A stretch of DNA of 64,000 bases from Bacteroidota bacterium. GTDB taxonomy: Bacteria > Bacteroidota > Bacteroidia > 2-12-FULL-35-15. Below are positions 18,458-27,351 of this stretch, piece after piece. Below the pieces are notes generated by a model. That model was given only the letters and a program-made list of their open reading frames with translations. It was not told where the DNA came from and made no database searches. A program made the translations under genes and the position numbers. The stretch covers positions 124,001 through 188,000 of the forward strand of contig JAQZBR010000004.1 in assembly GCA_029237775.1 (NCBI GenBank). Reading direction: 5' to 3'. Within the stretch, counting starts at the first letter, position 1, and each line of letters begins with the position of its first letter.

Positions 18458-18948
18458 TATGCACTTAACCCTTTTACAATCTCTTTGAATTCTCTTCCCC
18501 GCTGTCTGTAGGTATCTTTCCCTTTCTGATCCTGACAGGCCGGGGCAAAAAGAACTGCATCACCCGATTTCGAATACGCTTTTGCAATCAACACCGCCTC
18601 TTTAATATTATCAGCCATTACAAACAACATTGAATGTCCTTTATAATGTTTAAGAATATTGTTACTGCAACTCCCTAAATATATTACAGCAACAACCTTC
18701 ATTTCTATCTGTTCTTTAAGCAAAGAATAATCATTTGAGGAGTCATCACCACCTGTTATCAGGATAACAGATGTTTCAATTGCGGAAAGAGATCTTAAGA
18801 CTGCATTAACAGTCATCGATTGAGAATCGTTAATATAGGCGGTGCCGTCAACCTGATCAACGAATTCCATTTGATGCTCGTCCATAGAAGAAACAACAAA
18901 AGTTCTTGACAATTTTGTTTCTCTGCTTTTGATTTTATTCAGATCCAT
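18457..18948 (-). CDS. Stand-alone MurD C-terminal-domain-like protein, probable pseudoenzyme
   Basis: A 163-residue protein (ATG 18948) that aligns without gaps to the C-terminal ligase domain of the MurD encoded just upstream. Shared landmarks are H.(M/L)E.V..V.G, INDS, VILI.GG, NDYS.L, .LG, SPAC/APAC and RG..F. By hand count 30 of the first 68 aligned positions are identical. There is no central ATPase domain or P-loop. Positions I recall as substrate or ATP contacts in E. coli MurD are changed: Arg302 to Gln, Lys319 to Gln, Thr321 to Met, Lys348 to Ser, Ser415 to Asp. An upstream ATG at 19032 would overlap murD. It lies 19 bp after murD and its TAA overlaps the ftsW ATG by one base. It is an intact frame, so I infer a retained non-catalytic duplicate, perhaps regulatory or scaffolding. 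Confidence 0.85.
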   Translation of the reverse strand: MDLNKIKSRETKLSRTFVVSSMDEHQMEFVDQVDGTAYINDSQSMTVNAVLRSLSAIETSVILITGGDDSSNDYSLLKEQIEMKVVAVIYLGSCSNNILKHYKGHSMLFVMADNIKEAVLIAKAYSKSGDAVLFAPACQDQKGKDTYRQRGREFKEIVKGLSA

Positions 18949-18967
18949 GTTTGATTGATTATTAAAT

Positions 18968-20308
18968 TTATAATGCTCTAACTGCTTGTTTAAACTGAGT
19001 TCCGCGATCCTCATAGTTTTCAAACATATCAAAGCTGGCGCATGCAGGTGATAACAACACAGTATCGCCCTTCTTACCTATTTTGTATGATTGTGCAACA
19101 GCCTCTTTTGCTGATTTAGCTTCAAGAATTGTTTCCACCATACCACCAAAAGCTTTGATGATCTTCTTATTGTCTGTCCCCAGGCAAATAATAGCTTTAA
19201 CTTTTGCTTTCACAAGATCATTAAGCATTGAGTAATCATTTCCCTTATCAACACCTCCAAGGATAAGGATCACAGGATTATTCATACTTTCAAGAGCATA
19301 CCATGTTGAATTAACATTAGTTGCTTTTGAATCATTGATGAATTCAATTCCATGTACATTTCCAACCACCTCAAGGCGGTGATCGATGTTATGGAAATCG
19401 GAAAGACTCTCGCGAATGGTCTCTTTCCTCATTTCAACTAATTTACCTGTAACCCCTGCGGCCATGGAGTTATAGATATTGTGTTTTCCTTGTAATGCTA
19501 GTTCCTGAATTGTCATAAATAAGGGATTTGTGTTGTTTGTGTTGATTATTAGTTGATTGTTGTCTTTTAAGTATGCTCCTGTTTCTAATTCTTGTTTAAT
19601 TGAGATCGGATATTGTTGGGCTTTGATCTCCTTACTCTGCATTGTTTTCATTGTCACATCATCATCTATACAGTAAATGAATGCGTCCTTCTCTGTCTGG
19701 TTCTGTATGATCCTGAACTTTGACTCAGCATAGTTCTCCAGCTTATAATCATATCTGTCGAGATGATCCGGAGTGATATTCAGCAGCACCGCTATATCTG
19801 CTTTAAAATCATACATTCCGTCTAACTGAAAACTGCTTAACTCCAGCACGTAATAATCAAAATCATTCTCCGCCACCTGCATCGCGAAGCTCTTCCCTAC
19901 ATTACCGCCAAGCCCTACATTCAAACCGCCCTTCTTCATCATGTGATAGGTCAGAAGCGTAGTTGTTGTTTTTCCGTTACTTCCCGTTATGCAAATCATT
20001 TTTGCATTCGTATACCGGCCTGCAAATTCAATTTCCGAAATCACCTTTATTCCTTTTGCGTGGAGTGCTTTAATCAGCTCTGCCTTATCAGGTATTCCAG
20101 GGCTCTTTACCACTTCATCTGCGTTAAGAATAAGAGATTCGGTATGTTTCTCCTCTTCCCACTCAATTCCATTTTTTGAAAGAACGTTCTTGTATTTATC
20201 TTTTAATTTTCCTTTATCAGAAAGAAAGACCTCAAACCCTTTTTTCTTCGCAAGCACCGCGGTGCCCACTCCACTTTCTCCACCCCCAAGTATTACCAGG
20301 CGTTTCAT
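18968..20308 (-). CDS. murD: UDP-N-acetylmuramoyl-L-alanine--D-glutamate ligase MurD
   Basis: Cytoplasmic Mur ligase that adds D-Glu to UDP-MurNAc-L-Ala. Domains in order: the Rossmann-like N-terminus (LVILGGGESGVGTAVLA), the ATPase centre with CITGSNGKTTTT (about residue 110) and NITPDHLDRYD, and the C-terminal ligase domain with HRLEVV, INDSKATN and LSPACASFDMF. All expected catalytic motifs are present, in contrast to the truncated homologue just downstream. The 446-residue length is normal. It starts 2 bp after the mraY stop. Confidence 0.97.
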   Translation of the reverse strand: MKRLVILGGGESGVGTAVLAKKKGFEVFLSDKGKLKDKYKNVLSKNGIEWEEEKHTESLILNADEVVKSPGIPDKAELIKALHAKGIKVISEIEFAGRYTNAKMICITGSNGKTTTTLLTYHMMKKGGLNVGLGGNVGKSFAMQVAENDFDYYVLELSSFQLDGMYDFKADIAVLLNITPDHLDRYDYKLENYAESKFRIIQNQTEKDAFIYCIDDDVTMKTMQSKEIKAQQYPISIKQELETGAYLKDNNQLIINTNNTNPLFMTIQELALQGKHNIYNSMAAGVTGKLVEMRKETIRESLSDFHNIDHRLEVVGNVHGIEFINDSKATNVNSTWYALESMNNPVILILGGVDKGNDYSMLNDLVKAKVKAIICLGTDNKKIIKAFGGMVETILEAKSAKEAVAQSYKIGKKGDTVLLSPACASFDMFENYEDRGTQFKQAVRAL

Positions 20309-20309
20309 C

Positions 20310-21575
20310 TTATCTTAGTTTCAAAGTCACAATAGTTAATACTGCTAACATGATCCCGATGATCCAGAACCGAGAAACAATTTTAGATTCGTGCATTCCT
20401 AACTTTTGATAATGATGATGGAGAGGAGCCATTTTAAACAGGCGGTTCTCACGTGCATATTCAATTCCGAATTTTTTCTTCATGCGTTTGAAATACGCAA
20501 CCTGCATCATCACCGATAAATTTTCAACCAGGAATATTCCGCAAAGGATCGGGATCAATAATTCTTTACGTATTGCAATCGCGAACACTGCTATGATTCC
20601 GCCAAGCGCGAGACTTCCTGTATCACCCATGAACACTTGTGCAGGAAAGGAGTTATACCAAAGAAAGCCTACACATGCTCCAACGAAGGCCGCAATGAAA
20701 ATTACCAGCTCTCCTGAATTTGGTATGTACATTATATTCAGATAATCTGCGAAGACATTGTTACCGGATACATAAGCGAGAATCCCTAACACAACTCCAA
20801 TGATCGCGGAAGTTCCCGTAGCCAGGCCGTCTATACCGTCTGTTATATTCGCACCATTCGAAACCGCGGTGACAATCAGGATCACAAATGGAATGAAGAT
20901 CAGCCACGCCCATTGCCTGTAATTATCTCCCAGGAACGACAGCAATGAGGAATAATCAAATTCGTTATTTTTCACAAAAGGAATAGTTGTCTTCATTGAT
21001 TTCGTCTCAACCGTTGAATACAAAGGCAAATGAGGTGTCTGCTCGGAACCATTCACGACTTCAACAGGAAAGGTGATCTGGCCGCTTGAAATTTTTTCTT
21101 TAACAACTACACCATCATGGAAATAAAGAGTAGTACCTACAATGAGGCCGATGCCTATCTGACCTGCCACTTTAAATAATCCGTGAAGGCCTTTTTTATC
21201 TTTCTTAAATACTTTAATGTAATCATCGATGAAACCAATCGCACCGAGCCATATTGTTGAAACAAGCATCAGAATGATGTAAACGTTATGAAGCTTTGCA
21301 AATAAAATTGTCGGGATAAAAATCGCGGAAAGTATGATCAAACCACCCATTGTCGGAGTTCCTTTTTTCTCCATCTGGCCTTGCAAACCAAGATCACGAA
21401 CTGTTTCACCCACTTGTTTCCTGTGCAGTAAACCGATGATACGCTTACCGAAAAGAAGAGAGATGATCAGGGAAACAATAAGAGCCATTGCAGCACGAAA
21501 AGAAATGTACTGGAATACACCTGCACCCGGAAAATCAAATTGCTTGTCTAAAAAGTCGAATAGGTAGTAGAACAT
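20310..21575 (-). CDS. mraY: Phospho-N-acetylmuramoyl-pentapeptide transferase MraY
   Basis: Integral membrane enzyme that transfers phospho-MurNAc-pentapeptide to undecaprenyl phosphate, making lipid I. The 421-residue protein has about ten membrane segments and the catalytic motifs [41 protein letters not shown] and the histidine motif APLHHHYQ. An insertion of about 60 residues (about 155-220), facing the periplasm if topology is standard, lengthens it relative to E. coli (360); I recall this as usual in Bacteroidota. Tightly packed between murE and murD. Confidence 0.97.
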   Translation of the reverse strand: MFYYLFDFLDKQFDFPGAGVFQYISFRAAMALIVSLIISLLFGKRIIGLLHRKQVGETVRDLGLQGQMEKKGTPTMGGLIILSAIFIPTILFAKLHNVYIILMLVSTIWLGAIGFIDDYIKVFKKDKKGLHGLFKVAGQIGIGLIVGTTLYFHDGVVVKEKISSGQITFPVEVVNGSEQTPHLPLYSTVETKSMKTTIPFVKNNEFDYSSLLSFLGDNYRQWAWLIFIPFVILIVTAVSNGANITDGIDGLATGTSAIIGVVLGILAYVSGNNVFADYLNIMYIPNSGELVIFIAAFVGACVGFLWYNSFPAQVFMGDTGSLALGGIIAVFAIAIRKELLIPILCGIFLVENLSVMMQVAYFKRMKKKFGIEYARENRLFKMAPLHHHYQKLGMHESKIVSRFWIIGIMLAVLTIVTLKLR

Positions 21576-21586
21576 TATTTAATATT

Positions 21587-23050
21587 TTATTTATCAAACA
21601 GTTTTAAATTTTCCTGAAGAACAAGCATGTCATCAAAGTCATGCTTCACTCCTTTTATCTCCTGGTACTTCTCATGTCCTTTTCCTGCGATCAGAATAAT
21701 ATCACCCGGTTCAGCATAGGAGCAAGCTGTTTTAATTGCTTCAGCTCGATCAGTCATCGAGATCGTTTTCTTTTTATTTACCGCATCAACACCCACCTGC
21801 ATCTCTTTTATGATCATTTCCGGCTCTTCGCTTCTTGGATTATCCGAGGTCAGGATCACCTTATTACTCAGGTCACATGCTATCTTCGCCATTACCGGTC
21901 GCTTTGCTGCATCACGATCACCACCGCATCCTACAACCGTGATCACTTTCTCATTTCCCGTTCTGATATCATTGATCGTTTTTAAAACATTTACCAGTGC
22001 GTCCGGTGTATGCGCATAGTCAACGATTCCTATTACCCCGCTATCAGTTCTGATGTATTGAAATCTTCCTTCGACTGAACTTAATGTGCTTAGTGTTGTC
22101 AGTACGTTTGTTTTATCTTCTTTCAGAAGAATTGCAACCGCATAAACTGCCAACAGATTATATGCATTAAAACTTCCAATCAGCTTTGTCCAAACTTCCT
22201 GGTTATCAATATTTAAAAGCAAACCGCTGAATTGATTCTCAACAACCTTGCATTTGAAATCAGCCATTGATCGCAGCGAATATGTTTTCCTGGAAGCTTT
22301 CGTATTCTGCAGCATCACCTGTCCGTTCACATCATCTCTGTTCGTTAATGCAAAAGCATCACTGCCCAACCGATCAAAGAATCCTTTCTTCGCTTTTATA
22401 TATTCATCAAACGTTTTGTGATAATCGAGATGATCATGAGTGATGTTGGTAAAAACAGCTCCTGTAAAATGGATCCCGGCAATTCTGTTCTGAACAACCG
22501 CATGTGAACTCACTTCCATGAAGCAATGAGTACATCCTTTATCGAGCATCTGACGAAGCAGAGCATTCAATTGAATTGCATCCGGAGTAGTGTGTGTTGC
22601 CGGAATAACATCGTTATTGATCTGATTCTTTACAGTTGACAACAACCCTACTTTATATCCCAGCTTCCTAAACAGGTTAAATAACAAAGTAACTGTCGTG
22701 GTCTTGCCATTCGTTCCCGTAACTCCGACAAGTTTTATCTTTTCAGAAGGATTATCATAAAAATTCGCTGCAACGATTCCCATTGCCGCTGTTGAATCTT
22801 TAACTTTTATATAAGTGATCTTTTCATTTATCTCTTCCGGAAACTCTTCGCAAAGAATCGCCAATGCACCTTTTAAAATAGTATCATTAATGTATTTATG
22901 CCCGTCACTCAACGTTCCTTTAACAGCAATGAAAAGACTGTCCTTCTCTATCTTACGTGAGTCAAAACTTAAGGCAGTGATCGCCACATTAGTGGAACCC
23001 GACACTTCAAGAATGCCTGCTTTATAAAGTATGTCCTTTAGTAATTTCAC
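21587..23050 (-). CDS. murE: UDP-MurNAc-L-Ala-D-Glu--meso-DAP ligase MurE
   Basis: Mur ligase adding the third stem-peptide residue. The 487-residue protein has the N-terminal uridine-binding motif ALSFDSRKI, the P-loop GVTGTNGKTTTV (about residues 110-121), the central ITHDHLDYH, and in the C-terminal domain DNPRSEEP. The DNPR signature is that of enzymes using meso-diaminopimelate rather than lysine, so the wall is predicted to be DAP-type. It starts directly after the ftsI-like stop (0-bp gap). Confidence 0.97.
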   Translation of the reverse strand: MKLLKDILYKAGILEVSGSTNVAITALSFDSRKIEKDSLFIAVKGTLSDGHKYINDTILKGALAILCEEFPEEINEKITYIKVKDSTAAMGIVAANFYDNPSEKIKLVGVTGTNGKTTTVTLLFNLFRKLGYKVGLLSTVKNQINNDVIPATHTTPDAIQLNALLRQMLDKGCTHCFMEVSSHAVVQNRIAGIHFTGAVFTNITHDHLDYHKTFDEYIKAKKGFFDRLGSDAFALTNRDDVNGQVMLQNTKASRKTYSLRSMADFKCKVVENQFSGLLLNIDNQEVWTKLIGSFNAYNLLAVYAVAILLKEDKTNVLTTLSTLSSVEGRFQYIRTDSGVIGIVDYAHTPDALVNVLKTINDIRTGNEKVITVVGCGGDRDAAKRPVMAKIACDLSNKVILTSDNPRSEEPEMIIKEMQVGVDAVNKKKTISMTDRAEAIKTACSYAEPGDIILIAGKGHEKYQEIKGVKHDFDDMLVLQENLKLFDK

Positions 23051-25171
23051 TTAGCTTAATTGTAAAATGATCTGTGTTCCTTTAACGAAAGCTTTACCGG
23101 CTTCAATCGATTGTGAAGTCACGGCTCCATTGCCAATGATCTTTACACGTATTCCGTGATTCTCTAATAAGTAAAGTGCGTCCTGTGCTGTCATGCCTGT
23201 CATATCCGGAACAATTCCGGCTTTCAGTTTTTCTTCAGTTGTTCTTGTGCTTAGTCTTACCGACAAAGAATCACTGTTGCTGGCAGTAACCCATTCAGCT
23301 CTTTCATCCTGGATATTCATCCTCACATGCAAACCATTTAACACTGTTTCCAGAGCTTCCTTATTTCCTTGTTTTACCTGCGGAGCTTTTAATGCATACT
23401 TCGGCTGAACGGCATTTATCTCTTTATGAATTTCAAGGCTTGTAGAATATACTTTATCTGCAACATCCTTAAACACCGGACCGGCTACAGCTCCTCCATA
23501 GTAAGCATCTCCGCTGGGAGCGCTGATAACAACAATACATGCGTACTTTGGATTTTCTGCAGGGAAATAACCAACGAAAGAGGCCTGGTAAGTCATTTTA
23601 CCATTGACCATTCCGATCTGTGCAGTCCCTGTTTTTCCTGCGATCTGATAGTTGGAAGCCTTTAAGCTTTTCGCTGTCCCGTTAAGCACAACACCTTCCA
23701 TCATTTTTCTCGCTTTGTCTACAGTCTTTTTGGAGCAAACCGCTTCATTAATAATTTCGGGTTTATACTCTTTAATTGTCTTCCCTCTTTTCTTAACCTC
23801 TTTCACAAAATATGGCCTCATCATTTTACCATCATTTGCAATCGCTGCATAAAAATTCAGGATCTGAAGCGGAGTAATTCTTGATTCATATCCGTAGCTG
23901 ATCCATGGCAAAGAAATTTTCGACCAACTCTTGTCATCTACATTTTTCAAATATGGTTTAGCTTCTCCCGGAATACTTATGTTCATTGGAACACCAAGAC
24001 CCATTTTATACAAGCGATCAATGAATTTCTTCGGATCCTTTGAGTAATATCTTGTGATGATTTTGGTAACACCAACATTTGAGGACTGCTCAAAGATCTC
24101 CTGAACGGTTACTTTACTTTTTTCAGGATGATGAGAATCCCTAACAGGAACATTGCTGTAATAACAAATTCCTTCTCCGATATCAACCACCTCATTTAAG
24201 CTCAGATCATAATCTTCCATAGCAGCAACCAATGAAGGAAGCTTGAAAGTTGAGCCCGGTACTGTTCCACCACCTACAGCATAATTAAAATTTTCTAGGT
24301 ATTCCGAAGTGTCTTTGTTATTCCTTGTAAGGTTTGCGATAGCTTTTACTTCACCGGTTTTCACCTCCATGAGCACGAGACAACCATGTCCGGCTCCGTG
24401 CTTTCTTAAACAGTTTTTCAAAGAATTTTCTGCAACATCCTGAACATTAATATCAATGGTGGTTACGATATCGGAACCATCCTTCGGCTCTATTTCATTG
24501 TCAGAATTGATTGGTCGCCACACGCCACCTGCGATCTTTTGCATCGTGCGCTCACCGGTAGTTCCCACAAGAATGCTGTCAAATGCAGCTTCTAAACCAT
24601 AAGATTTTCCTGTTCCGTTTTCATTAAGTTTCCCAATAGTACGTGCAGCAAGAAACTGAAAGGGGCGTTCGCGTTTGTTTGTCTGCAGGTAAACAAAACC
24701 ACCACGATTTTTTCCTCTTCTCAGAATGGGAAATTTCTTCATTTTCTGCAGATCCGTGTATGAAACATTTCTTTGAAGAACGATCCAGCGGTCACCATTC
24801 CTGCGCGCCTTCACTAATTCTTTACGATACTGTTTCCAGGATTTATCTTTGAAAAGATCCGCAAGGCAGATTGAAAGTGAATCTACATTACTGTTGAAAA
24901 TTTCTTTTGTGATGGCTTCGGTATTGACATCCATTCCGACTTCAAAATATGGCAAGGAGGTAGCGAGTAGACTTCCATTCACATCATAGATATTTCCACG
25001 GACTGCTTCAATCTCGAAAACCTTACTGGAAAAGCGTTCTGCTTGGGCCCGCCATTTGTCGCCTTCTGAGAACTGGATGATAAAAACTTTGGAAATAATA
25101 GCGACACCGAAGAGGCATATAAGGAAATATATGAGATATACGCGCCAGAGTATGTCTTTTCTTTCTTCCAA
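23051..25171 (-). CDS. ftsI: Class B penicillin-binding protein (FtsI/PBP2-like) with PASTA domain
   Basis: Septal DD-transpeptidase that crosslinks new wall with FtsW. The 706-residue protein has an N-terminal membrane anchor (YLIYFLICLFGVAIISKVFI), a pedestal domain with EAVRGNIYD, and a transpeptidase domain with the catalytic SxxK at Ser307 (STFK), SxN as SSN, and KTG at Lys513 (KTGTAQ). A C-terminal PASTA-like module (VPDMTGMTAQDALYLLENHG onward, last 65 residues) is typical of Bacteroidota division PBPs. It starts 4 bp after the ftsL-like gene. Beta-lactams would be expected to acylate Ser307. Confidence 0.95.
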   Translation of the reverse strand: MEERKDILWRVYLIYFLICLFGVAIISKVFIIQFSEGDKWRAQAERFSSKVFEIEAVRGNIYDVNGSLLATSLPYFEVGMDVNTEAITKEIFNSNVDSLSICLADLFKDKSWKQYRKELVKARRNGDRWIVLQRNVSYTDLQKMKKFPILRRGKNRGGFVYLQTNKRERPFQFLAARTIGKLNENGTGKSYGLEAAFDSILVGTTGERTMQKIAGGVWRPINSDNEIEPKDGSDIVTTIDINVQDVAENSLKNCLRKHGAGHGCLVLMEVKTGEVKAIANLTRNNKDTSEYLENFNYAVGGGTVPGSTFKLPSLVAAMEDYDLSLNEVVDIGEGICYYSNVPVRDSHHPEKSKVTVQEIFEQSSNVGVTKIITRYYSKDPKKFIDRLYKMGLGVPMNISIPGEAKPYLKNVDDKSWSKISLPWISYGYESRITPLQILNFYAAIANDGKMMRPYFVKEVKKRGKTIKEYKPEIINEAVCSKKTVDKARKMMEGVVLNGTAKSLKASNYQIAGKTGTAQIGMVNGKMTYQASFVGYFPAENPKYACIVVISAPSGDAYYGGAVAGPVFKDVADKVYSTSLEIHKEINAVQPKYALKAPQVKQGNKEALETVLNGLHVRMNIQDERAEWVTASNSDSLSVRLSTRTTEEKLKAGIVPDMTGMTAQDALYLLENHGIRVKIIGNGAVTSQSIEAGKAFVKGTQIILQLS

Positions 25172-25175
25172 TTTC

Positions 25176-25592
25176 TTAATCTTGCTGAGGAATGGTGCTA
25201 ACTGTTCTTACTACGATCTTTTTCGGAGGCACAACGCTCTCCTTAATACCGGTTTGCTGTAAAGCAAGGGCCTTCGCCACTTCTGTCTGTTTACTCTTTA
25301 CAACCAATGAATCTTTCACTACTATGTATTGTGTTCTTAATTCTTTAATATCATTTGTAAGCTTGTTCACTTTCCGCACCTGATCATCTGCGTAGTATCC
25401 ATTTGCGATGTAACATATAGCGAGGAACGACAGAAAAAAAATGAAGGGCAAATTCTGAAGCGTAGTTTCCTTGGAAAGAAAATTTCCACTGACAACACTC
25501 GCAACGCCCCTTACAACCTTATTTTCCTTTACAGGCTTTTTCGGTGCAACAGTCTCTTCCGGCTTTTGTTGTTCTTTAAACTTGTTTCCCAT
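25176..25592 (-). CDS. FtsL-like cell division protein
   Basis: A 138-residue bitopic protein in the ftsL position between rsmH and the division PBP. A basic cytoplasmic part of about 50 residues (KKPVKENKVVRG) precedes one membrane segment (LPFIFFLSFLAICYIANGYYA, about 48-68) and a periplasmic coiled-coil-like helix (VRKVNKLTNDIKELRTQYIVV). FtsL proteins diverge strongly in sequence, so the call rests on topology, size and context. It would pair with FtsQ and a FtsB/DivIC-type partner not seen here. Confidence 0.8.
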   Translation of the reverse strand: MGNKFKEQQKPEETVAPKKPVKENKVVRGVASVVSGNFLSKETTLQNLPFIFFLSFLAICYIANGYYADDQVRKVNKLTNDIKELRTQYIVVKDSLVVKSKQTEVAKALALQQTGIKESVVPPKKIVVRTVSTIPQQD

Positions 25593-25724
25593 TTATTCAG
25601 TTGGCAATTGATCAGTCTGCAGCTTGCAAACATTCTCGCCATCATTATCATTTCAAAATTTTCATTATCCCAAATCACCTTCTTACACTCCAACTATTGT
25701 CAACTGCCTATTGCCAATTGCTTC
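25593..25724 (-). repeat. Spacer in the dcw cluster with short direct repeats
   Basis: A 132-bp gap between rsmH and the ftsL-like gene, the longest before ftsA in an otherwise tightly packed cluster. It holds TTGGCAAT near 25600 and its complement ATTGCCAA near 25710, and degenerate heptads of the type CAACTGC/CTATTGC/CAATTGC at about 25700-25721. It resembles the low-complexity intergenic strings elsewhere in the window. No promoter or terminator was recognised. Confidence 0.45.
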
Positions 25725-26621
25725 TTATTTCTTCTCTGCAATCCTCAACTTTGCACTCCTCGCTCTACTGTTACTCTCAACCTCTTTTTCATTCGGCACA
25801 ATCGGCTTTCTGGTGATCTGCGTAAATGGTGTTATCTGATTTCCAAAAAAATCTTTCTCCACTTCGCCTTCTATTTTTCCTGTTCGTGTAAAATTTTTAA
25901 CCAACCTGTCTTCAAGAGAATGATAAGACATCACCACTAATCGTCCTCCAGGCTTTAAAACCTCAAGACTCTGTTTTAACAACTCTTCAAGCACTTCCAA
26001 CTCTTTATTCACTTCAATTCTGAGCGCCTGAAAAACCTGCGCATAGTACTGATTTTCCTTTCCGCGCTTCACACACTTAGTAATCATCACCTTCAGATCA
26101 TTTACAGTTTCGATTGCCTTATCTTTTCTATTGTGATAAATTATCGAAGCGAGATATCCTGCATTATCAACTTCACCATACAACCTGAAAATTCTTTTCA
26201 GATCCTCCTCACTATATGTATTCAGAATCTCAGCGGCAGTCACTTTTGAATTCTGATCCATCCTCATATCAAGCTTTGCTTCAAACCTTGTCGAGAAACC
26301 TCTTTCAGCCTCATCGAACTGATGCGATGAAACACCAAGATCAGCAAGCAAACCATCTATCGGTAAAGCATTGTACATCTTCAGAAAATTTTTCAGATAC
26401 CTGAAATTCTGCTTGATCAATACAAAGCGCGGATCATCAATTTTATTCTTGATCGCATCCTCATCCTGATCAAAAGCATAAAGCTTTCCGGTTGTCAAAT
26501 GCCGTAGAATTTCCCGGGAATGCCCACCACCACCAAATGTCACATCCACATAAACTCCTTCAGGATTGATATTCAAACCTTCAATACACTCTTTTAAAAG
26601 AACAGGATTATGATATTCCAT
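25725..26621 (-). CDS. rsmH: 16S rRNA m4C1402 methyltransferase RsmH
   Basis: SAM-dependent enzyme (MraW) that N4-methylates C1402 in the 16S rRNA decoding site. The 298-residue protein starts MEYHNPVLLKECIEGL, has the SAM loop YVDVTFGGGGHSREIL (about residues 24-39), LLADLGVSSHQFD, and the C-terminal motif VVMSYHSLEDRLVKNF. It directly follows mraZ with no gap, the universal start of dcw clusters. Plus-strand open frames over it (25566-25940, 26216-26404) are shadows. Confidence 0.97.
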   Translation of the reverse strand: MEYHNPVLLKECIEGLNINPEGVYVDVTFGGGGHSREILRHLTTGKLYAFDQDEDAIKNKIDDPRFVLIKQNFRYLKNFLKMYNALPIDGLLADLGVSSHQFDEAERGFSTRFEAKLDMRMDQNSKVTAAEILNTYSEEDLKRIFRLYGEVDNAGYLASIIYHNRKDKAIETVNDLKVMITKCVKRGKENQYYAQVFQALRIEVNKELEVLEELLKQSLEVLKPGGRLVVMSYHSLEDRLVKNFTRTGKIEGEVEKDFFGNQITPFTQITRKPIVPNEKEVESNSRARSAKLRIAEKK

Positions 26622-27095
26622 TTATTTCTCAGGATCAGGTGTAGGTGTTATTCCGCCCATCACATCCTCAGCAAGCTTCTCAAAATCAGAAGTACTGTCA
26701 TTAATAAACTTCTCGTACGCTTTCTTATCCCAGATCTCAATACGATCTCCGGCAGCAGCCATTACAACATTCTTGGTGATGCCGGCAAACGAGCTCAAAT
26801 CTTTAGGGATTAACAGACGACCAGTACTATCCAACTCAACAGGAACAACTCCATAGTTGAACATCCTTATAAACTCAACATTCTTCTTAACGAACTTATT
26901 CAGCTTATTCACCTCTTTCACCATTTCATTCCATGTCGCCATCGGATAAAGCTCCAGTGACTTGCTAAAAATCGAACGCTTCATCACAAAACCTCCATCC
27001 AACACGGTCGTCAGCTGCTTCTTGAACGCAACAGGAAGCATGACGCGGCCTTTAGCGTCTGCACTGCATTCATATACTCCAAACAAGCTGTTCAT
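26622..27095 (-). CDS. mraZ: Transcriptional regulator MraZ
   Basis: AbrB-like DNA-binding protein that represses the dcw cluster in the bacteria studied. The 157-residue protein from ATG 27095 has two MraZ/SpoVT-AbrB repeats: GVYECSADAKGRVMLP near the start and PVELDSTGRLLIPKDL near residue 90. An in-frame ATG at 27161 would add 22 unlike residues and run through the operator boxes, so it is rejected. It is the first gene of the cluster. Three GTGGKA boxes at 10-bp spacing lie 40 bp upstream, indicating autorepression. Confidence 0.96.
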   Translation of the reverse strand: MNSLFGVYECSADAKGRVMLPVAFKKQLTTVLDGGFVMKRSIFSKSLELYPMATWNEMVKEVNKLNKFVKKNVEFIRMFNYGVVPVELDSTGRLLIPKDLSSFAGITKNVVMAAAGDRIEIWDKKAYEKFINDSTSDFEKLAEDVMGGITPTPDPEK

Positions 27096-27117
27096 GTTGA
27101 TTTTCGGCTTAGTGGTG

Positions 27118-27161
27118 TAAAAATAAAGAATAATTTCCCACTTTTTACCACATTCTACCAC
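27118..27161 (-). promoter_or_regulatory. MraZ operator and candidate dcw promoter
   Basis: On the minus strand GTGGTA (27161-27156), GTGGTA (27151-27146) and GTGGGA (27141-27136) repeat with an exact 10-bp period. This matches the known MraZ operator form (TGGGA-type repeats with 5-bp spacers). A candidate -7 element TATTTTTA (27125-27118, one mismatch) lies just downstream, so the boxes cover where the -33 element should be. Repression by occlusion is inferred. Confidence 0.8.
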
Positions 27162-27216
27162 TTTGTTGAAAACTTTCAGTTTTAAACATCCTTTTCGATC
27201 TATTTAAAAACTCTAA

Positions 27217-27285
27217 TCCCACTTTTAATTCCTTTTAAACAAAGGGATATAGCGGTTTATGAATCAGTTTAATTTGAAAGTGGGA
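27217..27285. promoter_or_regulatory. Two outlying MraZ-like boxes
   Basis: AAAAGTGGGAT is found on the minus strand at 27217-27225 and GAAAGTGGGAG on the plus strand at 27276-27286. Each has the AAAGTGGGA core of the proximal operator box. They lie between the dcw operator and the divergent pabB gene. They could be auxiliary MraZ sites, but single copies may be chance. Confidence 0.4.
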
Positions 27286-27351
27286 GAAAAAACCAATCTG
27301 ATAAGTCCGCACTTGTTGTATTTCTGCTGATAGGAAAAAAAATATGTACGT

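Noticed and set aside
18457-18948. Pseudogene call for the MurD-C-like frame
   Set aside because: The frame is intact, aligns without gaps and is coupled to ftsW, so decay is not supported from this sequence alone.
18457-19032. Longer version of the MurD-C-like gene starting at 19032
   Set aside because: The first 28 residues overlap the murD end in another frame and have no counterpart in MurD; ATG 18948 removes the overlap and begins just before the homologous part.
25566-25940. Plus-strand frames overlapping rsmH and the ftsL spacer
   Set aside because: They overlap a certain rsmH gene and show no homology or start signal.
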